Shown: positions 38,252 to 45,882, numbered from the stretch's first letter. The stretch: DNA of 64,000 nucleotides from Franconibacter pulveris DSM 19144 (GCA_000621185.1 JHYZ01000012.1:186001-250000), one strand, 5' to 3'. Notes: generated from the letters alone by a model not told the origin. Made by a program: numbers and translations.

Positions 38252-38595
38252 TCGTAACAAAGCGAGTGTATGAAGCGCCGGACCCGCAGGACGGCTACCG
38301 CGTGCTGGTAGACCGGCTCTGGCCGCGCGGCGTAAAGAAAGCGGCGCTGAAGTGCGATGAATGGTGCAAAACGATAGCCCCTTCAGCCGAACTGCGCAAG
38401 GCGTTTCACGCCGAAGCCATTGATTTCGCCGCTTTCCGCGAAGCGTATCGCCGCGAACTTGAGGCTTCGCCAGAGGCGGCCCGGCGGCTTGCCGCCCTCG
38501 CCCGCAAGCAGAGGCTGACATTGCTTTATAGCGCGCGGGACACAACGCAAAATCACGCCCAGGTGCTGGCAGATTTTTTACGCGAACTGGCTTAG
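38248..38595 (+). CDS. yeaO: YeaO, DUF488 protein
   Basis: 115 aa; DUF488 family of unknown function, with the conserved RVLVDRLWPRGVKK block near residue 20, EWCKTIAPSAELRKAFH in the middle and LTLLYSARDTTQNHAQVLADFL at the end. No membrane segment. Start at 38248 overlaps the DUF523 remnant; E. coli yeaO also begins close to here. Confidence 0.9.
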   Translation: MIVTKRVYEAPDPQDGYRVLVDRLWPRGVKKAALKCDEWCKTIAPSAELRKAFHAEAIDFAAFREAYRRELEASPEAARRLAALARKQRLTLLYSARDTTQNHAQVLADFLRELA

Positions 38596-38671
38596 TCGCT
38601 GCGACAAAAGAATTAGCCTCACGCCGTGTTGGCGCTGCCATACTGAGAAAGGTTCGATGGAGGAGAAAGAG

Positions 38672-39250
38672 ATGGCGGCGCGTTGGTGGCAAACCGGACT
38701 GGTGGTGCTGGGCGGACTTGTCTGCCTGAATTTATTGCAAAATGGCGTCTCAGCGGGGCTGTTTTTCCTGCTGGCGATGGGCTTGATTTTTCCGCTGGCG
38801 GTCTCGATACGCCTGCACCAGCTCACCGAATCGGGACTGGTGCTGATCCCGCTTGAATATCTGGGTAGCCAGAGCGCGCAGGACGGCTCCCGCCAGGCGC
38901 GGTTTCGCCGCAGCCTGACTAATCCCTGTTTTTTCAGCCCCGACCGTGCAAGGCAGTTTTTCGCCAGCGCGTTGAGCGTACGGCTCGCGCTTCAGGTGGG
39001 CATTATGGCGATGTTGCTGGTGCAGTCGCGCATGCTGACGCCGTCGCTCGCGCTGCTGAGCGTAGGGCTGGGCGCCGGCTGGCTGCTGTATGGCATGGTG
39101 CGCTCCTGCGTCAGTCTGCATGCGGTGCTGAACCGCAGCTGGAGCGTGGAGCAGCTGGTTTCCGACAGCCAGAGCGAATGGTATCGCGCCTACCTCTGGT
39201 GGCAGAACGCGCGAATGCCAGCGCTGGATACGCTGCTCGGCCTTAGCTGA
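38672..39250 (+). CDS. Uncharacterised inner-membrane protein
   Basis: 192 aa from the ATG at 38672, which has GGAGGAG 6 nt before it; an ATG at 38657 would add five residues. Four probable membrane segments: residues 8-22 and 24-40 (GLVVLGGLVCLNLL, GLFFLLAMGLIFPLAV), then 110-130 and 132-150, separated by a soluble loop with basic RFRRSLTNPCFFSPDRARQF. C-terminus soluble, Trp-rich (WYRAYLWWQNARMP). I do not recognize the family. Its last 8 nt overlap the convergent gene. Confidence 0.7.
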   Translation: MAARWWQTGLVVLGGLVCLNLLQNGVSAGLFFLLAMGLIFPLAVSIRLHQLTESGLVLIPLEYLGSQSAQDGSRQARFRRSLTNPCFFSPDRARQFFASALSVRLALQVGIMAMLLVQSRMLTPSLALLSVGLGAGWLLYGMVRSCVSLHAVLNRSWSVEQLVSDSQSEWYRAYLWWQNARMPALDTLLGLS

Positions 39251-39548
39251 GGGAAAGCGTCTCTTCTTTCACCGGGGAAAAATCGCCCTCCAGCGGCATC
39301 AAATGTTCGGCGCGCACAAAGGCAAAGCCGTGCTGCCGGTCAAACGCCACCACGTCGCCAGTCACCAGCCACAGCGCCCGCCCGCCCTGTTGCGGCATCT
39401 GGGTTGTTACGCCGTTTACGGGGTTGATAAAGCGCTCGCCAGGCTGGCACAGCGCAAAAAGCTCAACGGATTTACCGATATTCACCCGCCCGGCGGCGGT
39501 GCGCGCGCCAATAATCATGGCAAGCGAGCCCGGTTTTAACTGGAACAT
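39243..39548 (-). CDS. Hypothetical protein, phage-like
   Basis: 101 aa, MFQLKPGSLAMIIGARTAAGRVNIGKSVELFALCQPGERF..., all-beta pattern, no membrane segment. The KPGxLAMIIGxR...NIGKxVEL pattern resembles small proteins often carried by enterobacterial phages, but I recall no function. ATG 39548 is chosen; a GTG at 39560 would add four residues. Start assignment is weak because neither has a clear ribosome site. Confidence 0.6.
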   Translation of the reverse strand: MFQLKPGSLAMIIGARTAAGRVNIGKSVELFALCQPGERFINPVNGVTTQMPQQGGRALWLVTGDVVAFDRQHGFAFVRAEHLMPLEGDFSPVKEETLSLS

Positions 39549-39760
39549 TGCTTCACTCACAAGAACAGAAAAAGAACGCGACGATCAGAACATTCCTAAA
39601 GGCTCTTGTAAATAATGCGTGCGCCGCAGACCGCATTTTTTTCTCGCCCGGCGACAAAATTCACTATTTCTCCATTTTTGCAGAGGGTGGCTGTTTTACG
39701 CTCAACGGGTTCTGTCGTTGAACCACAGGACGCCATTCTCAAATTTACTGAGTTAACGTT

Positions 39761-39789
39761 GCCCCGCGCACCCTGCGGGGCATTTTTTT
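39761..39789 (+). terminator. Strong plus-strand terminator in a gene-free gap
   Basis: GCCCCGC-gcaccct-GCGGGGC followed by ATTTTTTT. No plus-strand gene ends here, so it may close a small RNA (see findings). Confidence 0.8.
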
Positions 39790-39818
39790 GGCAAGCCGCG
39801 AAAAGCGACGTTGAGCTT

Positions 39819-40355
39819 TCAGGCTTTATCCCAGCCCAGCCGCTCACGGATGACGCGCCGGTATGGCGTTTCAAGCTGTGCCGGAACCTGCTCGACATAG
39901 GCGCGGGCGTGCTCCCGCACTTCGCCCTGCAGGCTATCAAGATACGCGACAGCCTGTTCCGCCGTCGGGATTTGCCCTTCGTTGTGCCCCACCCGCGGCG
40001 GCAGCGCCGTCCAGATAAGCGCATCGATATTGCGCTCGCGCGCCCAGCTGGCAAGCTCACCTGCGCCTTCGTGATGAATGAGCAGCAGACCGGTGCCATC
40101 TTTTCGCTCTGGCGGAATGGCCTCCCTTTCTCGCAGCGCGAGAATCGCCTCCTCCTGAGAATTCAACGCAAGCTGCGCCCAAAAAACCTGTACCCGCGGC
40201 GCATTCAGGCAGATAGCGGTAGCCAGTTCGCCGCCGTCGCTCATGCGCGAGAACTCCACCGGCAACAGCGGCCCGTCCTGCCGCCACGCTCCCGCCACCG
40301 GCAGCGGACCCGGCTTCCAGATAAGCGATCCCCATCCCAGACAAGCAATATTCAT
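39819..40355 (-). CDS. Uncharacterised protein with WGSL motif
   Basis: 178 aa, MNIACLGWGSLIWKPGPLP... The N-terminal GWGSLIW resembles the YGSL/YGSN phosphate-binding loop of gamma-glutamylcyclotransferase-like folds, but overall assignment is uncertain. Soluble; C-terminus rich in charged residues (VREHARAYVEQVPAQLETPYRRVIRERLGW). Monocistronic, minus strand. Function unknown; the cyclotransferase-like idea is inference. Confidence 0.65.
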   Translation of the reverse strand: MNIACLGWGSLIWKPGPLPVAGAWRQDGPLLPVEFSRMSDGGELATAICLNAPRVQVFWAQLALNSQEEAILALREREAIPPERKDGTGLLLIHHEGAGELASWARERNIDALIWTALPPRVGHNEGQIPTAEQAVAYLDSLQGEVREHARAYVEQVPAQLETPYRRVIRERLGWDKA

Positions 40356-40519
40356 CGGTACCGCTCCTTACGACAAGTCATTAGCGTTCTCTCTATTTAT
40401 AGCCGCCAGGACGAAGCGCAGAGTAAGAAATGAAAAAACAGGCGACGGCGCGCGCTTTAAAAAAGAGGTTGCATTCCCATCTTTACCTTTGCGATGCGCG
40501 CGTTTATAGTGCATTCCCG

Positions 40520-40535
40520 CTGTATATAAACCCAG
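40520..40535 (+). promoter_or_regulatory. LexA (SOS) box of the msgA/dinI-like gene
   Basis: CTGTATATAAACCCAG matches CTG-N10-CAG with the AT-rich centre expected of LexA boxes, 18 nt upstream of the ATG at 40553. Confidence 0.8.
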
Positions 40536-40552
40536 TACCAGAGGTTCCCTTA

Positions 40553-40792
40553 ATGTTTGTTGAACTTGTCTATGACAAACGTAACGTTGCCGGTCTGCCC
40601 GGCGCCCAGGAGATTATCCTGAACGAGCTGACCCGCCGCGTTCACCGCATATTTCCTGACGCAGACGTGCGCGTAAAGCCGATGCAGACTAACGGCCTGA
40701 ACTCCGACGCCAGCAAAAATGACCGCGAAAAGCTCAACCGCATGCTGGAAGAGATGTTCGAGGAAGCGGATATGTGGCTGGTGAGCGAGTAA
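40553..40792 (+). CDS. msgA: DinI-like protein MsgA
   Basis: 79 aa, MFVELVYDKRNVAGLPGAQE... with the DinI-family fold: beta strand, helix (AQEIILNELTRRVHRIFP), strand (DVRVKPMQTNGL), helix rich in acids (NRMLEEMFEEADMWLVSE). DinI modulates RecA filaments in SOS; Salmonella MsgA is a macrophage-survival member. A LexA box lies just upstream, supporting damage induction. ATG 40553 is used (AGAGG upstream). Confidence 0.85.
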   Translation: MFVELVYDKRNVAGLPGAQEIILNELTRRVHRIFPDADVRVKPMQTNGLNSDASKNDREKLNRMLEEMFEEADMWLVSE

Positions 40793-41031
40793 TCTGCGCG
40801 CTTCGGCTTCTCTTCGCTGATAATCCAGGGCGGGCCTCGCTTTGCTCCCGCCTTTGCTGTTTGCCTCTGTTGATTCGCTTCCTGCAATTACTGTTTCCCC
40901 TGCTGATTTGTTTCTCGCGCGGCGAAAAACGTGCGCGGCAAGGCTATTCCTGCCCTTACGGGTTGCAGGGGTTTGTTCTTTAATGGCATAAAAGCGCCTC
41001 CTTTGGGTAAACAGAACAAGGAAGCATAAGA

Positions 41032-41106
41032 ATGAGAAAGACAACGCTGATTTTGATTGTGGTGGCGGCTATCGCCTGGGCGGGCGTAGGACTCGGCTGG
41101 TGGTAA
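41032..41106 (+). CDS. Candidate 24-residue membrane micropeptide
   Basis: MRKTTLILIVVAAIAWAGVG plus LGWW: a basic start and one hydrophobic helix, with AAGGA 9 nt upstream of the ATG and a strong terminator 86 nt after the stop. Shape, ribosome site and terminator fit the small single-helix proteins seen across enterobacteria, but no name is given. Confidence 0.45.
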   Translation: MRKTTLILIVVAAIAWAGVGLGWW

Positions 41107-41191
41107 CGGCAGCCTGCCATTTATGGTGGGCAGACAATCCTCACCCGGGCGCTATACTCCAGAGACAAACAAAAAAGACCCCGTGTATTCT

Positions 41192-41217
41192 CCCGGCCTG
41201 GCCGGGTTTTTTTTTCG
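41192..41217 (+). terminator. Plus-strand terminator
   Basis: CCCGGC-ctg-GCCGGG followed by nine T. Downstream of msgA and the micropeptide. Confidence 0.85.
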
Positions 41218-41234
41218 CTGTTGTTGGCCAGGCG

Positions 41235-41441
41235 TTACGCCTTTTCAAGCGCCGCCTGAATGGCATCTGCAAGCGTCGCTATCTCTGTGGCGACCGACTG
41301 CAAATCATATTCGGTTCGCGCGCCGGAGATGCCGTTTCCCGCGCCCACCGAAGATTTCGCGATCTCCAGCGCCGCCGCGACAGCCAGCAGCCGTTTTCTT
41401 TGCTCATCAGTGGCTCGTTCGCCGTAATAGTTTTCCAGCAT
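41235..41441 (-). CDS. Hypothetical 68-aa helical protein
   Basis: MLENYYGERATDEQRKRLLA..., mostly alpha-helical, soluble. ATG 41441 with GGGAG 6 nt upstream is the start; 43 upstream in-frame codons overlap the ASCH gene end in another frame. It follows the ASCH gene by 37 nt on the same strand, so they may be cotranscribed. Family not recognized. Confidence 0.65.
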   Translation of the reverse strand: MLENYYGERATDEQRKRLLAVAAALEIAKSSVGAGNGISGARTEYDLQSVATEIATLADAIQAALEKA

Positions 41442-41478
41442 CGTTTTCTCCCGCAGTCTGAAAGCCCCAGGCGTTAAC

Positions 41479-41898
41479 TTACAGCGTCTCGATAAGCGCA
41501 AACCTTTCAAAAACCAACTCCATGGCAGGCGCAAACGTCCCTTCACGCTCAAAGAACGCCCGGTGCGCATCCTGCCAGTAACGCAGGCTTAAATCGCCCT
41601 CGCCTTCCTGTTGCGCCAGCTCAGCCGTAACATCGCAAAAGCGGATAAGCTGCATAGCGACCGTACGAATTACGCATACCGGCTGCCGCGCGCCATTGAG
41701 CACAATGTGATAGCTTCCCACCCACGGACGAAGTTGCTCCTGCTCAAAGGCAGCCAGCGAGCAGCAGGTCGCCTTTTTCTTACCGGAGATTACCAGTGCT
41801 GCCAGCTCATCGGCCATGGTGGCGGAGTCGCCAAACGACCACCAGAAAGCGTGAGGGTATTTCTGGCGCAGCGCGTCCTCTGTCATCCTATTTGTCAT
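41479..41898 (-). CDS. ASCH-domain protein
   Basis: 139 aa from the ATG at 41898 (alternatives 41886 and 41931). ASCH/PUA-like fold: KYPHAFWWSFGDSATMADELAALVISGKKKATCCSLAAFEQE with the family GKKxAT motif near residue 40, then HIVLNGARQPVCVIRTVAMQLIRFCDV. ASCH proteins are predicted RNA binders; relatives such as YqfB hydrolyse modified cytidines. Exact substrate unknown. Confidence 0.8.
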   Translation of the reverse strand: MTNRMTEDALRQKYPHAFWWSFGDSATMADELAALVISGKKKATCCSLAAFEQEQLRPWVGSYHIVLNGARQPVCVIRTVAMQLIRFCDVTAELAQQEGEGDLSLRYWQDAHRAFFEREGTFAPAMELVFERFALIETL

Positions 41899-42079
41899 TC
41901 CCTTTGCCTGAACAAAACGTAAAACGCTCATTAAACCGCAGGCTGGTTGACTATTCACCTACGAAATATAAGGGCGTGAGCTATCGGATGCAGGCGCTCG
42001 CCGTCACCCGCGCGGCCGTGGGTTTTAACCAGGTCCTGTAAAGGCACAACACATTCAGGGGCATAAAAAGGTTTACAAC

Positions 42080-42098
42080 GAAAATGAGAATGATTATA
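42080..42098 (+). promoter_or_regulatory. Fur box over the RyhB-like promoter
   Basis: GAAAATGAGAATGATTATA matches 15 of 19 positions of the Fur consensus. It overlaps a strong sigma-70 promoter: TTTACA (42072-42077), 17-nt spacer, TATATT (42095-42100). Confidence 0.85.
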
Positions 42099-42102
42099 TT
42101 TT

Positions 42103-42206
42103 GCGTATCGAGTAGTTGAGTATTTCACTCAGGTATTCGATACGACATTGCTCACATTGCTTCCAGTATTTCTGGCCCGCCTCGTTATCTGTGCGGGCTT
42201 TTTTTT
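42103..42206 (+). ncRNA. ryhB: RyhB-like iron-responsive small RNA
   Basis: About 104 nt. It carries the RyhB core GACATTGCTCACATTGCTTC continuing through CAGTATT (42144-42170), the stretch that pairs with sodB, sdhC and other iron-protein mRNAs and binds Hfq. A 5' hairpin (GTATCGA at 42105-42111 with TCGATAC at 42137-42143, inner TGAGT/ACTCA) precedes it, and a terminator GCCCGC...GCGGGC plus eight T (42175-42206) closes it. E. coli RyhB is about 90 nt with the same order. In Salmonella the second copy (RyhB-2/IsrE) lies near yeaQ, close to this neighbourhood, so this is probably the RyhB-2 copy. Repressed by Fur-Fe, induced on iron starvation. The 42207-42571 stretch downstream holds no recognizable gene. 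Confidence 0.92.
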
Positions 42207-42571
42207 AATCTGCCGCCTGAAAGATTGCGCTAAAGCGTTACCGTTAAAAAGGAATGGGGCCGCGCTGGTTCTACCCTTATTAATAACAGGGATAAATAAT
42301 CACCTGGAGGAATTTAAGGCACAACGGTAAATCGCACTTTCGTCTTAATAAGCGGTCTAATAAAACGCAATCCGCCTTAGCGCATAGCGGTAAAAAATAC
42401 TGACTTTTCCTGACAAATTTATCCGAAACCGGTTGCAGAATATTTAAGGTGGGTAATTAAGAGATTACGCTCGCAAAATTGCATGTGCGACACGGTAAAT
42501 AACAACCTAACGCAAATTAACCGGCTTTTAGCCTGTTAAATTGGTTCAAATTCAGCCAGACTAAGAGTTCT

Positions 42572-42590
42572 GGAATACTTCCTGTATTCC
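42572..42590. repeat. Perfect inverted repeat before the MerR-like gene
   Basis: GGAATAC-ttcct-GTATTCC, 18 nt upstream of the ATG at 42608, and just before the AAGG ribosome site. Could be an autoregulatory operator or a translation-modulating hairpin. Confidence 0.6.
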
Positions 42591-42607
42591 TCCTGACTAA
42601 GGTCTCT

Positions 42608-43351
42608 ATGAAATATCTTAATACCGAAACGGTATGCGCCATGACAGGCGTATTGCCGACTACGCTTAAAAACTGGAAGCGTGCAGGTTTAATCACGCGC
42701 GCTGAAGATCTTAAGCGCGGATATAGCTGGAGCCAGTACATCAGAATTAACCATATCCTTGTCCTGACTTCTCGCGGCGATACCTTACGCGAAATTTATA
42801 ATCTGATTTATGCCCCTCGCCGTTATCACCACAGCGGCTGGAGTTATCGGCAGGAAGAGTTGCTGATGCTGCTCAGCTTTGCTGATGATGTCGCGCTGGA
42901 TAAATATTTACGGCGAATGATGCGTGATTACAGCAGCGAGGATTGCGTAAATTATTTGTTGAAACCACTCAACGTTCTGCTGCATGAAGAGCATTCTCCC
43001 GGCAGCGCGTTAAGAAAAGCCTCGTTTCATCGTGCTGTTATGCAGCAGGCGCTGCGCGACATACAGGCAATTGGCAGACAAAAAGCGGCCCCGCTTTTTC
43101 TGGAGGCTGTAAGCGTCAACGATGAAACCGAAATCTGGCTGGAAGCCATCCGACTGACGGGGCTCGGCTTTCGTGTTGAAGTATCGCCTCAGCCGGCGGC
43201 CATGCCTGCTGTCGCGACCCGTCGCTATGAACATCATTTTATGTGGTGCGGCGCCGGGATTAGCAAAACGATGAAGCGTTATTTTCAGCAACGCCTTGCA
43301 GAGGGCGAACCCATTATGCTTTGCGGCCCCGATAAATCCGAGCATGCGTAA
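42608..43351 (+). CDS. MerR-like transcriptional regulator
   Basis: 247 aa. N-terminal winged HTH of MerR type: YLNTETVCAMTGVLPTTLKNWKRAGLI followed by the wing (EDLKRGYSWSQYIRINHI), about residues 3-75. The remainder is a helical sensor-like region of unknown fold, with GFRVEVSPQP and a C-terminal YEHHFMWCGAGISKTMKRYFQQRL. Not a canonical metal MerR (no C-terminal CxC). Start has AAGG 5 nt upstream. Regulated genes unknown. Confidence 0.78.
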   Translation: MKYLNTETVCAMTGVLPTTLKNWKRAGLITRAEDLKRGYSWSQYIRINHILVLTSRGDTLREIYNLIYAPRRYHHSGWSYRQEELLMLLSFADDVALDKYLRRMMRDYSSEDCVNYLLKPLNVLLHEEHSPGSALRKASFHRAVMQQALRDIQAIGRQKAAPLFLEAVSVNDETEIWLEAIRLTGLGFRVEVSPQPAAMPAVATRRYEHHFMWCGAGISKTMKRYFQQRLAEGEPIMLCGPDKSEHA

Positions 43352-43378
43352 AAAACGGGTTATTGCGATACATCGAAT

Positions 43379-43408
43379 GAAAACCGCCTTTGGGCGGTTT
43401 CGTTTTTT
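43379..43408 (+). terminator. Terminator after the MerR-like gene
   Basis: AAACCGCC-tttg-GGCGGTTT then CGTTTTTT. Confidence 0.85.
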
Positions 43409-43496
43409 GCAACCCGCCATTTCTTGTAATGCCCGCTTGCTGGACACCCCTGCGCGAAAAGCGTAACGTCACATTTTTTAAGATGGCGAGCGAAAG

Positions 43497-43835
43497 ATGA
43501 TTTCTAAAGCAACGGCGGAGCATTATCACTGGGGAGAACAATGCGACGGCTGGCATCTGCTCAAACGATCGGATATGAGCATTATTCACGAGCGTATGCC
43601 GCCCGTGACAAAAGAGGTTCGTCATTATCATTGCCAGTCGCGGCAATTTTTTCTGGTGCTGAGCGGTGAGTTAACCATGGAGCTGGAGGGGGAACTTCAT
43701 ACCCTTAGCGCGCATCAGGGCATTGAAATTCCGCCGCAGGCAAAGCATCAGGCGCAAAATCTCAGCCAACATGCAGTGGAGTTTGTGGTTATTTCCCACC
43801 CGACGACGCGTGGCGATCGTATTGATATTGCATAA
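43497..43835 (+). CDS. Cupin-domain protein
   Basis: 112 aa single-domain cupin. Motif 1: VRHYHCQSRQFFLVLSGELTMELEG (HxH...E pattern, residues 41-65); motif 2: GIEIPPQAKHQAQN with PxxxxH. Such one-domain cupins bind a metal through the His/Glu set; substrate unknown. Its 3' end overlaps the convergent membrane-protein gene by 47 nt. Confidence 0.85.
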   Translation: MISKATAEHYHWGEQCDGWHLLKRSDMSIIHERMPPVTKEVRHYHCQSRQFFLVLSGELTMELEGELHTLSAHQGIEIPPQAKHQAQNLSQHAVEFVVISHPTTRGDRIDIA

Positions 43836-44463
43836 CGGCGCCTGATGGCGCGTCGGCAAATTTTCCTCTCGCCCACGCGCCTGCAAAAAAATACCAACAG
43901 GTGGAAGAGAGACAAAGCGCATAGCCGAAAAATTCCACGCCTTCTTCCACCATATTTTTGACCAACCGGTCATACCCTTCCTGCATCAGCTGCTGCCAGA
44001 GAAAATGCATGCCGAAAAGACGGGAAAAAACCAGAATGCAGAGCAAGCCGGAAAACATCATGCCGTAGGCGGGATGGCGCATAAAGCGAGCCAGCTGGCG
44101 CGCCGTATCAACAGGCTTCCTGGCGCAGTAACCGATGCTCAGAAGCGCGGTGAGAAGCGCGAACCAGACCCATGCGCCGTGCCGGATTTGGTCAAAGAGA
44201 AAATCCATTTCGCGAATCAGCATACAGCCAAAAAAACCGGCAATCAGCACGGCGCCTTGTCTGATTTCACCTGGGCGGGATCCATGACGGAGAAACAGCA
44301 TCACCGTAGCCGCCAACATGAGCTCCTGCACAATTTCAGTGGCGGACATTTCTTTAATCCCATCCTGTAACCAGGCGATATCGATATACAACGCGCTGAG
44401 GGTGATAACGACAAGAAAAGCAGAGGCGAAAAACGCGAGAATATTTTTTAAAACAAATGCCAT
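43789..44463 (-). CDS. Uncharacterised inner-membrane protein
   Basis: 224 aa from ATG 44463 (a TTG at 44475 would add four residues). About six hydrophobic segments: residues 4-26, 44-55, 67-80, 95-110, 129-148 and 175-195. Not recognized; no enzyme motif. AT-rich promoter region behind it (44464-44658) contains nothing else recognizable. Confidence 0.75.
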   Translation of the reverse strand: MAFVLKNILAFFASAFLVVITLSALYIDIAWLQDGIKEMSATEIVQELMLAATVMLFLRHGSRPGEIRQGAVLIAGFFGCMLIREMDFLFDQIRHGAWVWFALLTALLSIGYCARKPVDTARQLARFMRHPAYGMMFSGLLCILVFSRLFGMHFLWQQLMQEGYDRLVKNMVEEGVEFFGYALCLSSTCWYFFAGAWARGKFADAPSGAVMQYQYDRHASSGGK

Positions 44464-44658
44464 AACTATTCGCAATTAAGTAAATGCTTAATTGTACTGA
44501 TGTTGCTGCTCAAAGGTTCGCGATAAGTGCGTAATATAGAGCATAACCTTAATAAAATGCTGCTTAATGCCGCTTTTTGCCAAATAATATTATCGTATCG
44601 CGGCCATTTTTAGACTCAGCATTAAGCGGTAGTGACAATGCGGGAGCAACCGGCTGGC

Positions 44659-44856
44659 TTACCTGTCTGCTGGCGGCATCAGCGGGCCGCTCAACACGGT
44701 GGCTTCCTGACGGGTGGCAATAAAATCGGAAGCGCCCATAAAATGCCAGACGCCCCTGATGCGCTCCCCGGTCAAATAATCCAGCGTTTCTTCATCAGCG
44801 TACCAGGCAATCAGCTTGGTCCCGGCGTAAAGCACCCAGTAAAATCCTTCTTCCAT
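44659..44856 (-). CDS. Small hypothetical protein, 65 aa
   Basis: MEEGFYWVLYAGTKLIAWYA..., aromatic-rich N-terminus, ends VLSGPLMPPADR. A clear GGAGG ribosome site lies 5 nt before the ATG at 44856. The WYADEETLDYLTGERIRGVWHFMGASDF pattern looks like a small beta domain resembling hypothetical proteins of phage or accessory regions. Function unknown. Confidence 0.65.
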   Translation of the reverse strand: MEEGFYWVLYAGTKLIAWYADEETLDYLTGERIRGVWHFMGASDFIATRQEATVLSGPLMPPADR

Positions 44857-44998
44857 ACTTACCTCCGTTAGCGCAGGTTCTTTTTATCGGCAGTATAGAA
44901 CTGCGTACAAGCACCGGGACGTGAGCCGGATCGACTCCTGTTCCAGCCATCTAAAAAGGTTCATAAATCCTGGTTTCCCTGGCTGCGTCTGTCCCTCT

Positions 44999-45009
44999 GC
45001 TACACTTAA
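44999..45009 (+). promoter_or_regulatory. Sigma-S type -10 element
   Basis: GCTACACTTAA fits the sigma-S extended -10 consensus KCTAYRCTTAA at every position, 31 nt before the ATG of the DUF883-like gene. Confidence 0.75.
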
Positions 45010-45040
45010 AACTTACCGAGTAACGTTTCAGGAGGGAAAG

Positions 45041-45289
45041 ATGTTTGGTAAAGCCGACGATAAATTGAAAGAAGTTTCAGGTCTGGCCCAGGAAGCTTAC
45101 GGGCGCGCAACCAACAGCCATCATGATGAAGCAAAAGGCGCCGCGCGCCGGTATGCAAACCAGGCAAGCTACGCCGTGCGCGATGCGGCTGACACCGTAC
45201 GCGATCAGGTGACGTCTAACCCGTTAAGCGGCCTGGCCATTGCAGCCGCCGCAGGTGTCGTATTGGGTTACCTGTTGGCACGTAAATAA
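45041..45289 (+). CDS. CsbD/DUF883-like stress membrane protein
   Basis: 82 aa. N-terminal CsbD-like start (MFGKADDKLKEVSGLAQEAYGRATN), an amphipathic helix, and a C-terminal Gly-zipper membrane anchor (LSGLAIAAAAGVVLGYLLARK) as in ElaB/YqjD/YgaM, which tether ribosomes to the inner membrane in stationary phase. AGGAGGG precedes the ATG. The sigma-S-type -10 element upstream fits stationary-phase expression. Confidence 0.85.
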   Translation: MFGKADDKLKEVSGLAQEAYGRATNSHHDEAKGAARRYANQASYAVRDAADTVRDQVTSNPLSGLAIAAAAGVVLGYLLARK

Positions 45290-45296
45290 TTTCTCA

Positions 45297-45325
45297 GGGC
45301 CGCCATGCGGCCCTGCTTCTTTTCC
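45297..45325 (+). terminator. Terminator after the DUF883-like gene
   Basis: GGGCCGC-cat-GCGGCCC followed by TGCTTCTTTT, 7 nt after the stop. The 45326-45539 interval shows no recognizable gene. Confidence 0.7.
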
Positions 45326-45539
45326 CGTCCCGCTGTCTTCTCTTTTCATTCCCCCCGTCAATTCATAAGTTTTTGTTATCTGACGTCTTTCATGAACGCC
45401 GCACCCTCTTACGTCGCTTTTAAGCGTGAAAGTGATATATTCTACAGCCTGTACCATCACGGTTATCTCTCTGTATTTAAAACAAAAACAAGATAATGGC
45501 CGATGCAGATTATTCTTACTTCCCTAAGCGCAATCAGCT

Positions 45540-45550
45540 TCTATATTTAA
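45540..45550 (+). promoter_or_regulatory. Sigma-S type -10 element before the second KGG gene
   Basis: TCTATATTTAA fits KCTAYRCTTAA in 10 of 11 positions, 74 nt upstream of the ATG. Confidence 0.5.
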
Positions 45551-45624
45551 TCGTGTAGCAACGATGCAGTAGCATTTAACGCTACTTTTACTTTCCTGGA
45601 AGAAAAGAAAATCTGGAGGTTTAT

Positions 45625-45804
45625 ATGGCCGAACATCGTGGTGGTTCTGGTAACTTCGCAGAAGATCGTCAGAAAGCTTCTGAAGCAGGTAAAAAAGGTG
45701 GTCAGCACAGCGGCGGTAACTTCGCTAATGACCGCGAAAAAGCCTCTGAAGCAGGTAAGAAAGGTGGACAGAATAGCCATGGCGGCGGACGTAAGTCTGA
45801 CTAA
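45625..45804 (+). CDS. KGG-motif stress peptide, second copy
   Basis: 59 aa, MAEHRGGSGNFAEDRQKASE...; two ASEAGKKGGQ units, then SHGGGRKSD. GGAGG lies 8 nt before the ATG. It is nearly identical to the copy at 30238-30411 over the first 50 residues, and uses more optimal codons (GGT, CGT, GAA), suggesting higher expression. Predicted general stress protein of the YciG/YmdF type. Confidence 0.88.
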   Translation: MAEHRGGSGNFAEDRQKASEAGKKGGQHSGGNFANDREKASEAGKKGGQNSHGGGRKSD

Positions 45805-45844
45805 GTGCGCTAAATAGCTACCTTTCAGGGAAAGAAAGTGTATA

Positions 45845-45882
45845 AAGCCTCTTCCTGGATAAAACCTCCAGGGAGAGGCTTT
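45845..45882 (+). terminator. Hairpin after the second KGG gene
   Basis: AAGCCTCTtCCTGG...CCAGGgAGAGGCTT, 40 nt after the stop; only a short T-tract. Confidence 0.6.

Noticed and set aside
39596-39736. 46-codon minus ORF (MASCGSTTEPVERKTA...)
   Set aside because: Could be a small protein, but has only a weak ribosome site and no family; left unannotated.
39615-40433. Long plus-strand ORF opposite the WGSL gene
   Set aside because: Its first part crosses a strong terminator; the rest is an antisense frame of a better minus-strand gene.
42148-42330. 60-aa plus-strand ORF
   Set aside because: It begins inside the RyhB core and runs over the terminator; the RNA explains the region better.
45305-45496. 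63-aa plus-strand ORF
   Set aside because: Starts inside a terminator and lacks a ribosome site.
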